Assembly: GCA_964496575.1 (NCBI GenBank)
Contig: CAZCAC010000030.1
Coordinates: 1-64,000, forward strand
Source of the DNA: CAZCAC01 sp964496575
Lineage (GTDB): Bacteria; Planctomycetota; UBA1135; GCA-002686595
Direction of reading: 5' to 3'
DNA: 64,000 nt
Part shown: piece after piece, positions 53,558 to 63,176 of the stretch
Layout of the letters: every line of letters begins with the position of its first letter
How positions within the stretch are numbered: the first letter of the stretch is position 1
Notes under the pieces: generated by a model
Database searches by the model: none
What the model was told of the DNA's origin: nothing
The model's input: the letters and a program-made list of their open reading frames with translations, nothing else
Translations under genes and position numbers: made by a program

Positions 53558-55162
53558 ATGACTGCCTGCGAGACCCGCCGCCCGCTCCGGGCCCTCCTCT
53601 CCCTGCTCGCCGCCTCCACGATGCTCGCCGCGGTCGCGCTGGTCGCCGAGATGGCCGAGGACGTCGAGGTGGTCACCATCGTGCTCGACGCCGCCGAGGA
53701 GACCGCCGCCCGGAACCTCTACGCAGCGGGAGGCGTCGACCTCGCGAACTGCTCCTTCCTCCACGGACTGAACGAGGACATCTACACGCGTGACTGGGGG
53801 CCGTGGTTCGTGCTCGACGGCAACCACCAGCAGAACGTCGTCGATTTCGTCTACGAGTGGCCGGGGTGCCCCGGCGACGAAGTGCTGCCGACGCTGTACG
53901 CCCGGAGCCGCGGGCTCCCCTGGGTCTTCATGGACCTCGTCACCGCTGGCGGAAACTACATGACCGACGGCCTGGGGACCGCCGCATCCAGCCAGTCGAT
54001 CTGGCTCAACAACCCGGGGCTGACCCCCGGTGACATCGACGGCACCCTGCGAACGACACTCGGTATCGCGAAGCACCACGTCCTGCCCGATCCCGGTTAC
54101 TACTACCTCCACATCGATTGCTTCGCGAAGTACCTCTCCCCCACCGTGGTCATGGTCGCCGAAGTCGGGGAAGGGCATCCCAAGTTCCAGATGCTGGAGG
54201 ACACCACGGCGTACTTCGCCCGGCAGATCACCGGATACGGTACGCCCTGGGAGGTCGTCCGGGTCTTCGCCCCGAATCAGCCGTACACCAACTCGCTGAT
54301 CCTGAACGACAAGGTGCTGGTGCCGGTCAAGGGCGGCCCGTGGGACTCCCGTGCGCTCGAGGCCTACCGCTCGGCGATGCCCGGCTATGAGGTGATCGGC
54401 TTCCCCTTCGGTGGCTGGGCGTGGTTCGACGCCCTGCACTGCCGGACCAAGGAGATCAACGATCGGCACATGCTGTACGTCGGGCACCGCCCCCTTCTCG
54501 ATCGACCCGCCGACGCGGCCGGGTTCCCGATCCACGCCGAGGTGCGCGCCTACAGCGGCACGGCTCTGACCGCCGGCACGCCGGAGGTCCGCTGGCGGAC
54601 GACCGGGAGCTGGAGCTCGGTCCCGATGACTCCGGTCGGCGGCACCCAGTACCTCGCACATCTCCCGGCCCAGCCCTTCGGCACCGAGATCGAGTACACG
54701 ATCCACGCCGAGGACGCCTCGGGGCGGAGCGAGTTCCACCCCTACGTCGGGGAGGCCGCCGCGCACCGCTTCACCGTCCGCCCACTGGGCAGCGAGACGA
54801 ACGCGATCTCCGCGAGCGCCGGGGGCACCGTCGACTTCCTCCTCGACGCGGGGACCGCCAACGCGGGGCGTGACTACGTCCTGCTCGCTTCGGCGAGCGG
54901 CACCTCACCCGGCCTCCCCCTGCCCGGGGGACTGACCCTCCCGCTCAACCCGGACGCGTTCTTCCACGTCGTCCGCCACTCGACGGGCTCGCCGGAGTTC
55001 ACCGGCTTCCAGGGCACTCTCGACCCCGCGGGGCGCGCCTCCGCCCGGCTCGACCTCGGGGCCCGCCCGGAACTCCTGGGCTCGACGCTGCACTTCGCGT
55101 TCATCTGCGTCTCGCCGATCGACTTCGTCTCGAATCCGACGGCGGTGTACATGCAAGAGTAG
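53558..55162 (+). CDS. Secreted peptidylarginine-deiminase-like (PAD_porph/agmatine deiminase family) protein
   Basis: 534 residues. The signal peptide (RRPLRALLSLLAASTMLAAVALVA) leads into a deiminase domain. The guanidino-group-modifying motifs are present: IYTRDWGPW, TAGGNYMTD, YLHIDCFAKYL, APNQPYTNSLILND, and the catalytic cysteine in ALHCRTKEINDR. It should hydrolyse arginine side chains or agmatine outside the cytoplasm. An Ig-like domain follows (VRWRTTGSWSSVPMTPVGG), like in Porphyromonas PPAD. A C-terminal domain of about 130 residues ends with AFICVSPIDFVSNP. The part before the first motif is shorter than usual. It ends 28 nt before the stop of the convergent FG-GAP gene. Confidence 0.85.
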   Translation: MTACETRRPLRALLSLLAASTMLAAVALVAEMAEDVEVVTIVLDAAEETAARNLYAAGGVDLANCSFLHGLNEDIYTRDWGPWFVLDGNHQQNVVDFVYEWPGCPGDEVLPTLYARSRGLPWVFMDLVTAGGNYMTDGLGTAASSQSIWLNNPGLTPGDIDGTLRTTLGIAKHHVLPDPGYYYLHIDCFAKYLSPTVVMVAEVGEGHPKFQMLEDTTAYFARQITGYGTPWEVVRVFAPNQPYTNSLILNDKVLVPVKGGPWDSRALEAYRSAMPGYEVIGFPFGGWAWFDALHCRTKEINDRHMLYVGHRPLLDRPADAAGFPIHAEVRAYSGTALTAGTPEVRWRTTGSWSSVPMTPVGGTQYLAHLPAQPFGTEIEYTIHAEDASGRSEFHPYVGEAAAHRFTVRPLGSETNAISASAGGTVDFLLDAGTANAGRDYVLLASASGTSPGLPLPGGLTLPLNPDAFFHVVRHSTGSPEFTGFQGTLDPAGRASARLDLGARPELLGSTLHFAFICVSPIDFVSNPTAVYMQE

Positions 55163-55190
55163 AAACCGGCGCCAGGGTCCCCGTCGCGCT

Positions 55191-56552
55191 TCACGGCCCC
55201 CAGACGATCGCGTACCCATTCGACGCGTTGAACTCCGCGCCACAGGGCGAGCTCAACGGATTCCGATACCAGCACTGGTAGTACCTGGTGTCGCCGGCCT
55301 GGACGTTCCCGGCCTTGACGGAGATCGGGGTCGTCCAGGCGGAGGTATCGGAAGCACCGGTGGCGTCGGCAAAGCGAACACCGAGGCGCTTCAGCTGGCC
55401 GCCCGTACATCGCAGGCCGTCGCCCCAGACGACGCCGGGGGACAGGTCGTTGTTCGCCTGGAAGTAGAGGCCGCTGTTCTGGGGCTCCATCCCGCTCGTC
55501 ACCAGGACCAGGGTGTCGTTGCTGACGCTCGCGACTCCACTGCCGATGAGCCGGGCTCCCGAGGGGAAGACGCCGTTGGCGCAGCCCGACCCCGGCACGC
55601 TGCCGTCGTTGTCGTTGGCACAGGGACAGGGCGTGCCACTGCCAGGGTCGCCGAAGCAGAAGGGGGCGCCGGGGGAGAGATCGAACTCGAAGGTGTAGGC
55701 CGCGCCCGCATCGTCCAGGGTGTCGTCGTCCTGGTCGCCGTTCACGCCGGTGGCCATGCTCTCCTCGTTCGGCGCCCCGATCACGGCCGTGTCAGCGGAC
55801 AGTGACAGGGAGTGTCCGAAAATGTCGGCCACGTCGGTGTTGGATGCCTTCAGATAGGCCTCCTGGCTCCAGCTCGTTCCATTGCGTACGAACACGTAGA
55901 CCGCACCGGAGAGACCGGCGAGGTTGTTGCTCTGGTCGCCATTCACGCCGACGGCGTTGCTCTCCTCCTCGGGCGCCCCCACCACCACGGTATTCCCCGA
56001 CACCGCCACCGAGTTGGCGAACAGGTCGAACGGGTCCGTGTTGGAAGCCTTGAGATAGGCCTGCTGGGCGACGGGATCGACCGTCAGAGGGTAGCGAGCC
56101 CCGCGATCGTCGAGACGGAGACGAAGGTACCCGGCGGCGAGCTCGAAGCTCGCCTCGAGCTCCTGGTCGTCGGCGTCGGTCACCTTCAGGCCGGTGTAGG
56201 AGAGCAGTACCGCTCCCTCGTCATCCACGAAGTACAGGTCGCGCCCGTCGGCGTCGACTCTCGGGTGCAGACCTCCTCGCACGGAAAGGGTGAAGACCAG
56301 GGGCGGTCTCTCGCCTTCGCCAGTCCACGCCGGGCGTCCGTGAACCGTGTAGCCATGCTCGAGGCCCCGGTGGTCGTTGATGTACCACTCGTCGAGATCC
56401 TCACTCCAGGCGTAGGCGATGCGCTGGCCCTCGGAAGTCACCTCCTCCGGCTCCATCACGAGCCGTTCACCGCCGGATAAACCGTAGCTCACCAGCTCCA
56501 GACCCCAGGTCCAGTCGCTGGAGTCGGGCTCGAGGGAGGGCGCGCTAGGCAC
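55191..56552 (-). CDS. N-terminally truncated FG-GAP protein with Cys-rich C-terminal domain
   Basis: 453 residues from a GTG at 56552 that overlaps the stop of the STAND gene (56547-56545). There is no signal peptide: the coding sequence starts inside a domain that in similar proteins follows one (WTWGLELVSYGLSGGERLV...INDHRGLEHGYTVHGRP...VRGGLHPRVDADGRDLYFVDD). Two FG-GAP repeats of the QQAYLKASNTD type follow, then the Cys-rich domain (FCFGDPGSGTPCPCANDND, GLRCTGG, YYQCWYRNPLSSPCGAEFNASNG). The lost start and the abrupt junction suggest truncation by rearrangement next to the STAND gene. It may be a pseudogene, or be expressed by coupling to the upstream gene. Confidence 0.75.
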   Translation of the reverse strand: MPSAPSLEPDSSDWTWGLELVSYGLSGGERLVMEPEEVTSEGQRIAYAWSEDLDEWYINDHRGLEHGYTVHGRPAWTGEGERPPLVFTLSVRGGLHPRVDADGRDLYFVDDEGAVLLSYTGLKVTDADDQELEASFELAAGYLRLRLDDRGARYPLTVDPVAQQAYLKASNTDPFDLFANSVAVSGNTVVVGAPEEESNAVGVNGDQSNNLAGLSGAVYVFVRNGTSWSQEAYLKASNTDVADIFGHSLSLSADTAVIGAPNEESMATGVNGDQDDDTLDDAGAAYTFEFDLSPGAPFCFGDPGSGTPCPCANDNDGSVPGSGCANGVFPSGARLIGSGVASVSNDTLVLVTSGMEPQNSGLYFQANNDLSPGVVWGDGLRCTGGQLKRLGVRFADATGASDTSAWTTPISVKAGNVQAGDTRYYQCWYRNPLSSPCGAEFNASNGYAIVWGP

Positions 56553-59500
56553 CCATCGCTCTTTCGAGGAGACGGATCGCCTCGCCGAGACCGGGCAGAT
56601 CCTCGCGGACACGCTGCAGCACCAGGAGATCCTGATGCGCATAGTGCAGCCCGGCTACCGTGGGTCGCCCGTTGTTCAAGCCCTCGCGCAGGCTCTCCAT
56701 CGCCAGTTCGGGCTCCCCCATTCCGAGCTGGGCCAGGACCAGTGCGGCGTACTCGGGATGGAAGCGAGGGTTCTCCCTCAGGCGAAGCTCGCAGAGCATC
56801 GTGGATTGGCCAAAGCGGGAGATTGCGTCATCGAGACGATCTTCCTGCAGGTAGATCATGCCCAGACCGGCCGCGCACTTGTAGTTCGTGATCGGATGAT
56901 CGAACTCCAGTGATTCCTTGTACTTGTGTTCGGCCTCAGCAAGGCGATCTTGAAGGTGGCGTGCGTCCCCGATATTGAACAGGAGAATGGCCTGCTCATC
57001 TCTATCTTCGATCTTTTGCGCAACGGAAAGGGCCTTCTCGTAGTAGCCAATGGCCCGCTCCGCGTCCTCCAGGTAGTAGCCCGCGGCGCCCAGACTGTTC
57101 AGCAACTCGAGCTCGGAGTGGCGGTCGTTGACCTCTCTGGCGATTCCCAGCGCCCGTTCGTAGTAGGCAATGGCCCCTTCGACTTCCCCGAGAGACATCG
57201 TTGACTCCGCCAGAGCCCTCAGGAACGTGCCTTCTGCCACCCGGTCCCCCAGCTCGCTGGCGATGGCGATTGCTTGCTCGTAGCACGCCCTGCTCTCCTG
57301 CGCCAGGCCGCGAACGGCGTATGACTCCGCCAGTGTGACCAGGTCATTGCCCTCGGCAACGCGGTCACCTCGTTGACGGGCAAGGTCAATGGCCCTCTCG
57401 TAGCACCGGGTGACGTTGTCCCAGTCCTCGAGGCTGGCGAAGCAGGCGCCCAGGTTCAGGAGATAAAGGTGCTGGTGACCCCGATCTCCGATCCTATCGG
57501 CGATCTCGATCGAATCCTCGAAGAAGGCCACCGCCTCGCGAGCTCTGTTCTGCTGCGCATAGGCCTTGCCCAGCCCGGCAAGCCAGTACTCCTCGAACCG
57601 CTGATCACCAATCTCGCGTGTGATCGCAACGGCTTCTTCATATGTGTCGATCGCCTCCTGCAGGCGGCCGGCTTCCAGCTCCATATCGCCAGCTTGCCCA
57701 GCCACCGACCCTGGTGCTTGCGATCTCCGATCTCTCTGGCAATGACGCGCGCTCGTTCGAAGAGCTCCTTCGATTCGTCCGCCTGCAGCGCGCCGCGGAG
57801 GGCGACACCGAGATTGCCCAGCCATCGACCTTCTTCCTCCCTTTTCCCTACTTCACGGGCGATCTCCAGTGCCTCCCTGTAGTAGCCGACGGCCTTCTCC
57901 AGCTCGCCGGACTCCAGGTAGGCGCAAGCCAGATTGCCGAGGTTGAGACCCTCGAGGGCCCGGTCATCGATGTTCCCGAGCAGCCGGGACCGCAGCTCGA
58001 TGATGAGGGCGTAGTGACCCCACACGGCGAGATGTTCGCGGTCGATCTCATTCAGCAGCGTGCATGCCTCCTCGTATTGCCTGGCAATCGTGAGATGGTG
58101 AAAGACCTGCAGCTGTGGGTCCAGGTCGGCGATGCTCTTCCACTGTTCCTCGGTCTTTCCGAGCCGACGAAAGAACCCCGCAGCCCTCTCGTGGAAGGCT
58201 GCCTTGCCGTTGCTGGAGCTCGTCTCCGGAATCTGCTCGTACGCGTAGATCCGGTCCAGCGAATGCAGTGAGAACAGATCGTTGCTGAAGGTGACGACGT
58301 AGTTGCAGACCAACTTGTCGAGGATGTCGTCGACCGGCAGGTCGGAGAAGACGTGCTGCACCGCGGTGGCAGGCACCGGGCGAGCGTAGACGGCGACCGC
58401 CTGCACGACCGATCGTTCATCCGGCGCAAGGCTTTCGTACAGCTCGCGGGCAGGGTTCTGGGTCAGTCGATCCAGATCACCCCGCCCACCGAGGAACTTC
58501 GACAGCGTACACGTACGCTTCTGACGCAACCTTCCCACCAGGGTCTCCAGGGTGCGCGGGATGCCATAGCAGCGCGCGGCGACGGACCGCAGGATCTCTG
58601 CTTCCGCATCCCGGATGCCAAGGGAACCGTCGGTGTCCAGATCACGAAGCAACGCCTCGGCCGCGTCCTCGGGCAGGCCCCGGTCGAGTGACAGTTCGAT
58701 GCGCCGTGGGGCGATGCGAGCTTCGATCTCCGGCGAGAACACCAGCGACCGGCGACTGGTCAGGAGGATCTTCGCCCGGTGGTCATACTCAGCGCACTTC
58801 ACCACGAACTGCTCGAGGTCTGCGTACTCGGGACGAATCCGATTGTCGTCATCGAGAACATCCTCGAAGTTGTCCAGGACGATCAGTCCACGCCAGGATC
58901 CCAGCGTGTGCCGAAAAAGGAACTCCAGCTTCTCGCCGAGTGAGATCTCCTCCTTCCACTTCTCGGCCAGCTCGCGCCTCGCCATCGGTGGCAAGGTGCG
59001 GCACAGGAACTCGACCGCCTTGTCCGGAGCCCGATACTCCGACTCTCCGAGCTTGACGAAGGCGACACTGTCCAGCGGTTCTTCCATCGCCCCGACACGG
59101 TGGCTGGAATCCGCCTCGACGGCCTGGAGCAATCTCGAGATCAGTGCGGTCTTTCCGACGCCGCCGCGCCCGCAGACCAGCAGAAGGCGGAGGTTCTGGT
59201 TCGACAAGCACTCTTGCAGCAGTTTCAGCTCTGCCTCACGGTCCTTGAAGAACTGCCCGACGGCGCCGGAGAAGGGTCCGGCGATGAACTCCGGGGCGCT
59301 CTCGCTGCCCGGGCCTGCCGGGGCAGCGTTGGCAACCGCCGCCGTGATCTGGGCAGCGAGATCATCCGGATTCCTGAAGAACGCGACCACCTTGTTTCCT
59401 TGCAGATCTTCGCGAAACACCCGCAGCCGCTCGCGCTCTTGCCCGCGATCCGTGAGCTCGGCGGGCCACTCGACGTCCTCCGCGAGCAGGAACATCAGGG

Positions 59501-59771
59501 TCGGAACACCGGCTTGTTCTGCTGCCCGGTACTCCAGCTCCGTGATTGAATGGTCGTGACCCTCGGGAACGAATCCATACCTTCGTGCGAGAATGCCGAC
59601 GTAGACGTCGGCCTCCGCGACTCGATCCAGACACCTGGTCAGAGCATCGACATCCGCCGCGGTGAAGTACTCCATCGCCACGGGCTGATGGCCCAGCCGG
59701 CTGATGGCGGTAATCGCCGCCATTCGGTACTCGTCGAGGTCTCTGCTGGTAGATGAGATGAATACGCGCAT
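56545..59771 (-). CDS. DUF4062-STAND NTPase-TPR protein, frameshifted near 57690
   Basis: A putative signalling or antiviral-defence NTPase. From the ATG at 59771: DUF4062 domain (MRVFISSTSRDLDEYR, VYVGILARRYGF, ITELEYRAAEQAGVPTLMFLL; residues 1-100), a P-loop of the NB-ARC/STAND class (CGRGGVGKTALI near 200-212, Walker B GLIVLDNFEDVL), a helical part, then many TPR repeats of the kinesin-light-chain type (EEGRWLGNLGVALR, IGDRGHQHLYLLNLGACF). The frame shifts by -1 around 57690: the TPR frame from 59771 runs into unrelated sequence, while the frame that ends at 56545 carries the TPRs on without loss. Either a one-base deletion, a sequencing error or programmed frameshifting. No slippery heptamer is present, so the first two are favoured. 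Full length would be about 1,075 residues. Confidence 0.82.
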
Positions 59772-59989
59772 CGAATCCCTACCGCCGATCATCGTCGTTC
59801 TCGATGGAGTGGAGCGTAGGGAACCATGCCTTCGGTGACAAGGACCGTGGTGGAGGATGGGGAATCACCGGCCGCGCAAAGGCCAGGGCCTGGGGGGACG
59901 CCATCGACCCGGCGGACTCACGAGGGCAGACGCGCCTCGCTCATCGGCTCGCTGAACCCATCAATCAGGTATTGACCGGTCCATCCATA

Positions 59990-62845
59990 TCAAGGAGACC
60001 ACGTGATGGCGTACCCGTTGGTTGCGTTGAATTGCTGACCACAGGGCGAGCTCAGCGGGTTGCGGTACCAGCACTGGTAGTACTTCGTGTCGCCGGCCTG
60101 GATGTTGCCCGTCTTGGCCGAGATCGACTGTGCGAAGCCTGAGGTGTCGGAGGCGCCGCCCGCGTCGGAGATGCGGACGCCGAGTCGTTTCAGCTGACCG
60201 CCCGCACAACGCAACCCGTCCCCCCAGGTGAGACCAGGCGAGAGATCGTTGTCGGCCTGGAAGTAGAGTCCGCTGTTGGCCGGCTCCAGACCCGTGGCGG
60301 AGAACACCAGCGTGTCGTGCGTCACGCACGCATCACCGGTTCCCACGAGCCGGGCTCCCGAGGAGAAGACGCCGTTGGCGCAACCCGACCCGGGAACGCT
60401 GCCGTCGTTGTCGTTGCCGCAGGGGCACGGCGTTCCAGCACCGGCGTCGCCGAAGCAGAATGGTTCGCCGGCGGGTTGGTCGGGAAGCAGGAACACCCCG
60501 GCCGAGCCGGCGTTCATCGCTCCATCGTCGTCGCTGTCCGCTCCGACGATCAGCACGCCGTCGCACACGTCGACGGCAAACCCGAAGTAGTCATTCGCCT
60601 GGCCGTGGTTCAGCAGGAGTTTCGTCAGCGGCGACCAGGTCGAGCCATGGCGTCGGAACACGTAGGCGGATCCGGAGTGGAGTCCCTGGTCTCCGTCGAA
60701 GTAATCTCCCACGATCGCCGTGTTCCCGCTCAGCGACACGGAGGCGCCGAACAGCTCGGAACTGGAACCGTCACCCGCCTGGAGCTTGGCCTGCTGCGTC
60801 CAGACCCCACCGCTGCGCACGAACACGTAGGCCGAGCCGGGATTGTCCAGGTAGAAGTGGTCCGCGGCCCCCACGATCGCCGTCTCCCCGCTCAGCGCAA
60901 CGGAACGACCGAAGTAATCGGTCGATACACCGTCACTCGCCAGGAGCTTCGCCTCCTCGGTCCAGACCGCTCCGGCTCGCACGAACACGTAGGCCGAGCC
61001 GGATGCGGATCCGAGGTCGTTGTCGAACAGGGATCCGACGATCACCGTGTCGCCCTCGATGGCGACGCTCGTCCCGAAGCCGTCGTACGCCTCGCCGTCA
61101 CTCGGGAGGAGCTTGGCCTGCTCCAGCCAGGCCATGCCGTTCCTCACGAAAACGTAGGCCGAACCGGACCCGATCCCGTGGTCGGTGGTGTTGCGTGCAC
61201 CGACGACCACGGTGTCGCCGCTCAAGGAGACGGCGTCACCGAAGAAGCCGTGCGGTTCTCCGTCGCTGGGGAGCAGCTTGGCCTGCTCCGACCAGGTCGC
61301 TCCTGCTCTGACGAAGACGTACGCCGAGCCGGAGCTCACACCGAAATCGTCGTCGAGGAACGCACCCGCGATGACCGTATCACCATCCACCGAGGCCGCA
61401 CAGCCCAGAGAATCGCCATCGGACGCATCACTTGCCATCAGCTCGACCTGCTGGGTCCAGTTCGCCCCGCTTCTCGTGAACACGTAGGCCGAGCCGGCAC
61501 CGTTCCCGGCGCTATCGTCGTACTCGGCTCCCACGACGGCCACATCGCCGCTGACGGAGACCGACCGCCCGAAACGGTCGTCGGCTGCCCCGTCGCTCGC
61601 CAGGAGCTTGGCATCCTCCATCCAGACGGGCGGCGGGTTATCGATCACGTAGGCGGAGCCGGAGTTGAGCCCGTTGTCGTCGTCGAAGTACGCGCCCACG
61701 ACGGTCCGGTCGCCGCTGACCGAGACGGAGACGCCGAAGTAGTCGCCGACGGCGCCATCGCTCGGATGCAGGGTGGCTCGTCTCGTCCAGACCGAACCGC
61801 TGCGCCCGAACAGGTGAGCGGCGCCGGCGTTAGTCCCGTTGTCGTCGGTGCCCTTCGCACCGACCAGCGCCCAATCTCCCTTCACCGAGACGGAGCTGCC
61901 GAAGTCCTCGAACGGCGCGCCAGCGAGGGCCTGGAACTTCTCCTGCTGCGCCCAGATCGTTCCGCTCCTCTCGAAGACGTAGGCCGATCCGGAAGACACC
62001 CCGAAGTCGTCGTCCGCGGGGGCGCCGGCGACCACCGTGTCGTCACTCACCGAGACAGAAGTGCCGAACCAGTCACCCGCGGCGCCATCGGCGGCCAGGA
62101 GCTTGGCCTCCTGGGTCCAGCTCATTCCGTTCCGCACGAACACGTAGATCGAGCCGGACCATACCCCGTTGTCATCGTCCTCGGGTGCGCCCACGACCAC
62201 CGTGTCACCGCAGATCGAGACTGCGTCGCCGAAGTCGGCGTCCACCACACCAGCGCCGGGCAGGAGCTTGGCCTCCTGGATCCACGTAGTCCCGGACCGC
62301 ACGAACACATACGCCGCCCCCCACTCGGATCCGGCGTGCTCGGCGTTCGGCGCGCCGACGACCAGGGTGTCCCCGCTCACCGAGACGGAGGTGCCGAACA
62401 GGTCGCTCTCCGTTCCATCGCCGGCCAGGAGCTTGGCCTGCTCCGTCCAGACCGTGCCGGATCGTACGAACACGTACGCCGAGCCGGAGTTGTTCCCCAG
62501 ATCGTCGTCGCCGCGAGCCCCCACGACCGCCGTGTCGCCGCTCAGAGCCACGGTGCGGCCGAAGTCGTCACCCGCCGCGCCACCTCCCGGCAGGAGCTTC
62601 GCTTGCTGGATCCAGCTCGACCCGCTCTCCACCAGCACGTAGGCCGAGCCGGAATCGCCTCCCTGATCGTCGTCTCCGAACGCTCCCACGACGGTGGTAC
62701 TTCCGTCGAGGGAGAGACTGCAGCCGAACATGTCCCCGGGCTCGCCATCGTCGGCCAGGAGCTTCTGCTCGGGTGATGCCCCGGCGTCGATCGCTCCGAG
62801 CAGCGAGCAGCCGACTCCGCAAAGGAAACTCAGGACTATCTTCAT
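59990..62845 (-). CDS. Large secreted FG-GAP repeat protein with Cys-rich C-terminal domain
   Basis: 951 residues. The signal peptide is MKIVLSFLCGVGCSLLGAIDAGA. I count 14 FG-GAP repeats of 55-58 residues (pattern ASDG..D.FG.SVSLSGDT.VVGA..DDD.G..SGSAYVFVRSG..W..QAKLL). With seven blades per propeller this would be two propellers. The last 158 residues are the Cys-rich domain (FCFGDAGAGTPCPCGNDND, GLRCAGG, YYQCWYRNPLSSPCGQQFNATNG). GGAGGG is 9 nt before the ATG. The DNA repeats are similar but not identical, so they have diverged. Probably surface-exposed binding protein. Confidence 0.9.
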   Translation of the reverse strand: MKIVLSFLCGVGCSLLGAIDAGASPEQKLLADDGEPGDMFGCSLSLDGSTTVVGAFGDDDQGGDSGSAYVLVESGSSWIQQAKLLPGGGAAGDDFGRTVALSGDTAVVGARGDDDLGNNSGSAYVFVRSGTVWTEQAKLLAGDGTESDLFGTSVSVSGDTLVVGAPNAEHAGSEWGAAYVFVRSGTTWIQEAKLLPGAGVVDADFGDAVSICGDTVVVGAPEDDDNGVWSGSIYVFVRNGMSWTQEAKLLAADGAAGDWFGTSVSVSDDTVVAGAPADDDFGVSSGSAYVFERSGTIWAQQEKFQALAGAPFEDFGSSVSVKGDWALVGAKGTDDNGTNAGAAHLFGRSGSVWTRRATLHPSDGAVGDYFGVSVSVSGDRTVVGAYFDDDNGLNSGSAYVIDNPPPVWMEDAKLLASDGAADDRFGRSVSVSGDVAVVGAEYDDSAGNGAGSAYVFTRSGANWTQQVELMASDASDGDSLGCAASVDGDTVIAGAFLDDDFGVSSGSAYVFVRAGATWSEQAKLLPSDGEPHGFFGDAVSLSGDTVVVGARNTTDHGIGSGSAYVFVRNGMAWLEQAKLLPSDGEAYDGFGTSVAIEGDTVIVGSLFDNDLGSASGSAYVFVRAGAVWTEEAKLLASDGVSTDYFGRSVALSGETAIVGAADHFYLDNPGSAYVFVRSGGVWTQQAKLQAGDGSSSELFGASVSLSGNTAIVGDYFDGDQGLHSGSAYVFRRHGSTWSPLTKLLLNHGQANDYFGFAVDVCDGVLIVGADSDDDGAMNAGSAGVFLLPDQPAGEPFCFGDAGAGTPCPCGNDNDGSVPGSGCANGVFSSGARLVGTGDACVTHDTLVFSATGLEPANSGLYFQADNDLSPGLTWGDGLRCAGGQLKRLGVRISDAGGASDTSGFAQSISAKTGNIQAGDTKYYQCWYRNPLSSPCGQQFNATNGYAITWSP

Positions 62846-63176
62846 TCCATCCACCCTCCGTCGCTCTTCAGGCATTCACTCCGATTCGGACCTCATCCTC
62901 TCTCCTGTGATGTCAGCGGAAGCGAATCCGTCAGACTATTCTGAGCGATTCTTCCCGTTTCGCCACCCTCTGCCGTCCAGGGACTCCCCCGAGGCGGCCG
63001 GCCCGGGAGGTGATGGCGCCTCCCGGAGTGGCTCCGGCGTGGGCCTGGTGGAGATTCGGACAGAATCCGTGTAGCTCGCAACCAGGAAGACAGCTACAGG
63101 CTCCTGGCGCTCGACACCCCGAGAGCCCTGTTCTCCAGGGATCTCACGTTCTTTCCCGAATCGTCTTGGATGCGCG
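62846..63176. other. Divergent intergenic region
   Basis: 331 nt between two divergent FG-GAP genes. CCGGGAGG (63003-63010) and CCTCCCGG (63019-63026) form an 8-bp hairpin in the right half. No small gene or clear promoter pair is seen. Confidence 0.45.

Noticed and set aside
57680..57700. Programmed -1 frameshift site in the STAND gene
   Set aside because: No X-XXY-YYZ slippery heptamer and no stimulatory hairpin at a suitable distance.
60317..62776. An 819-codon open frame antisense to the large FG-GAP gene
   Set aside because: Its codons mirror the repeat pattern of the opposite strand, it lacks domain signatures, and open antisense frames are expected in GC-rich repeat DNA. The minus-strand protein has signal peptide, FG-GAP repeats and the Cys-rich domain.
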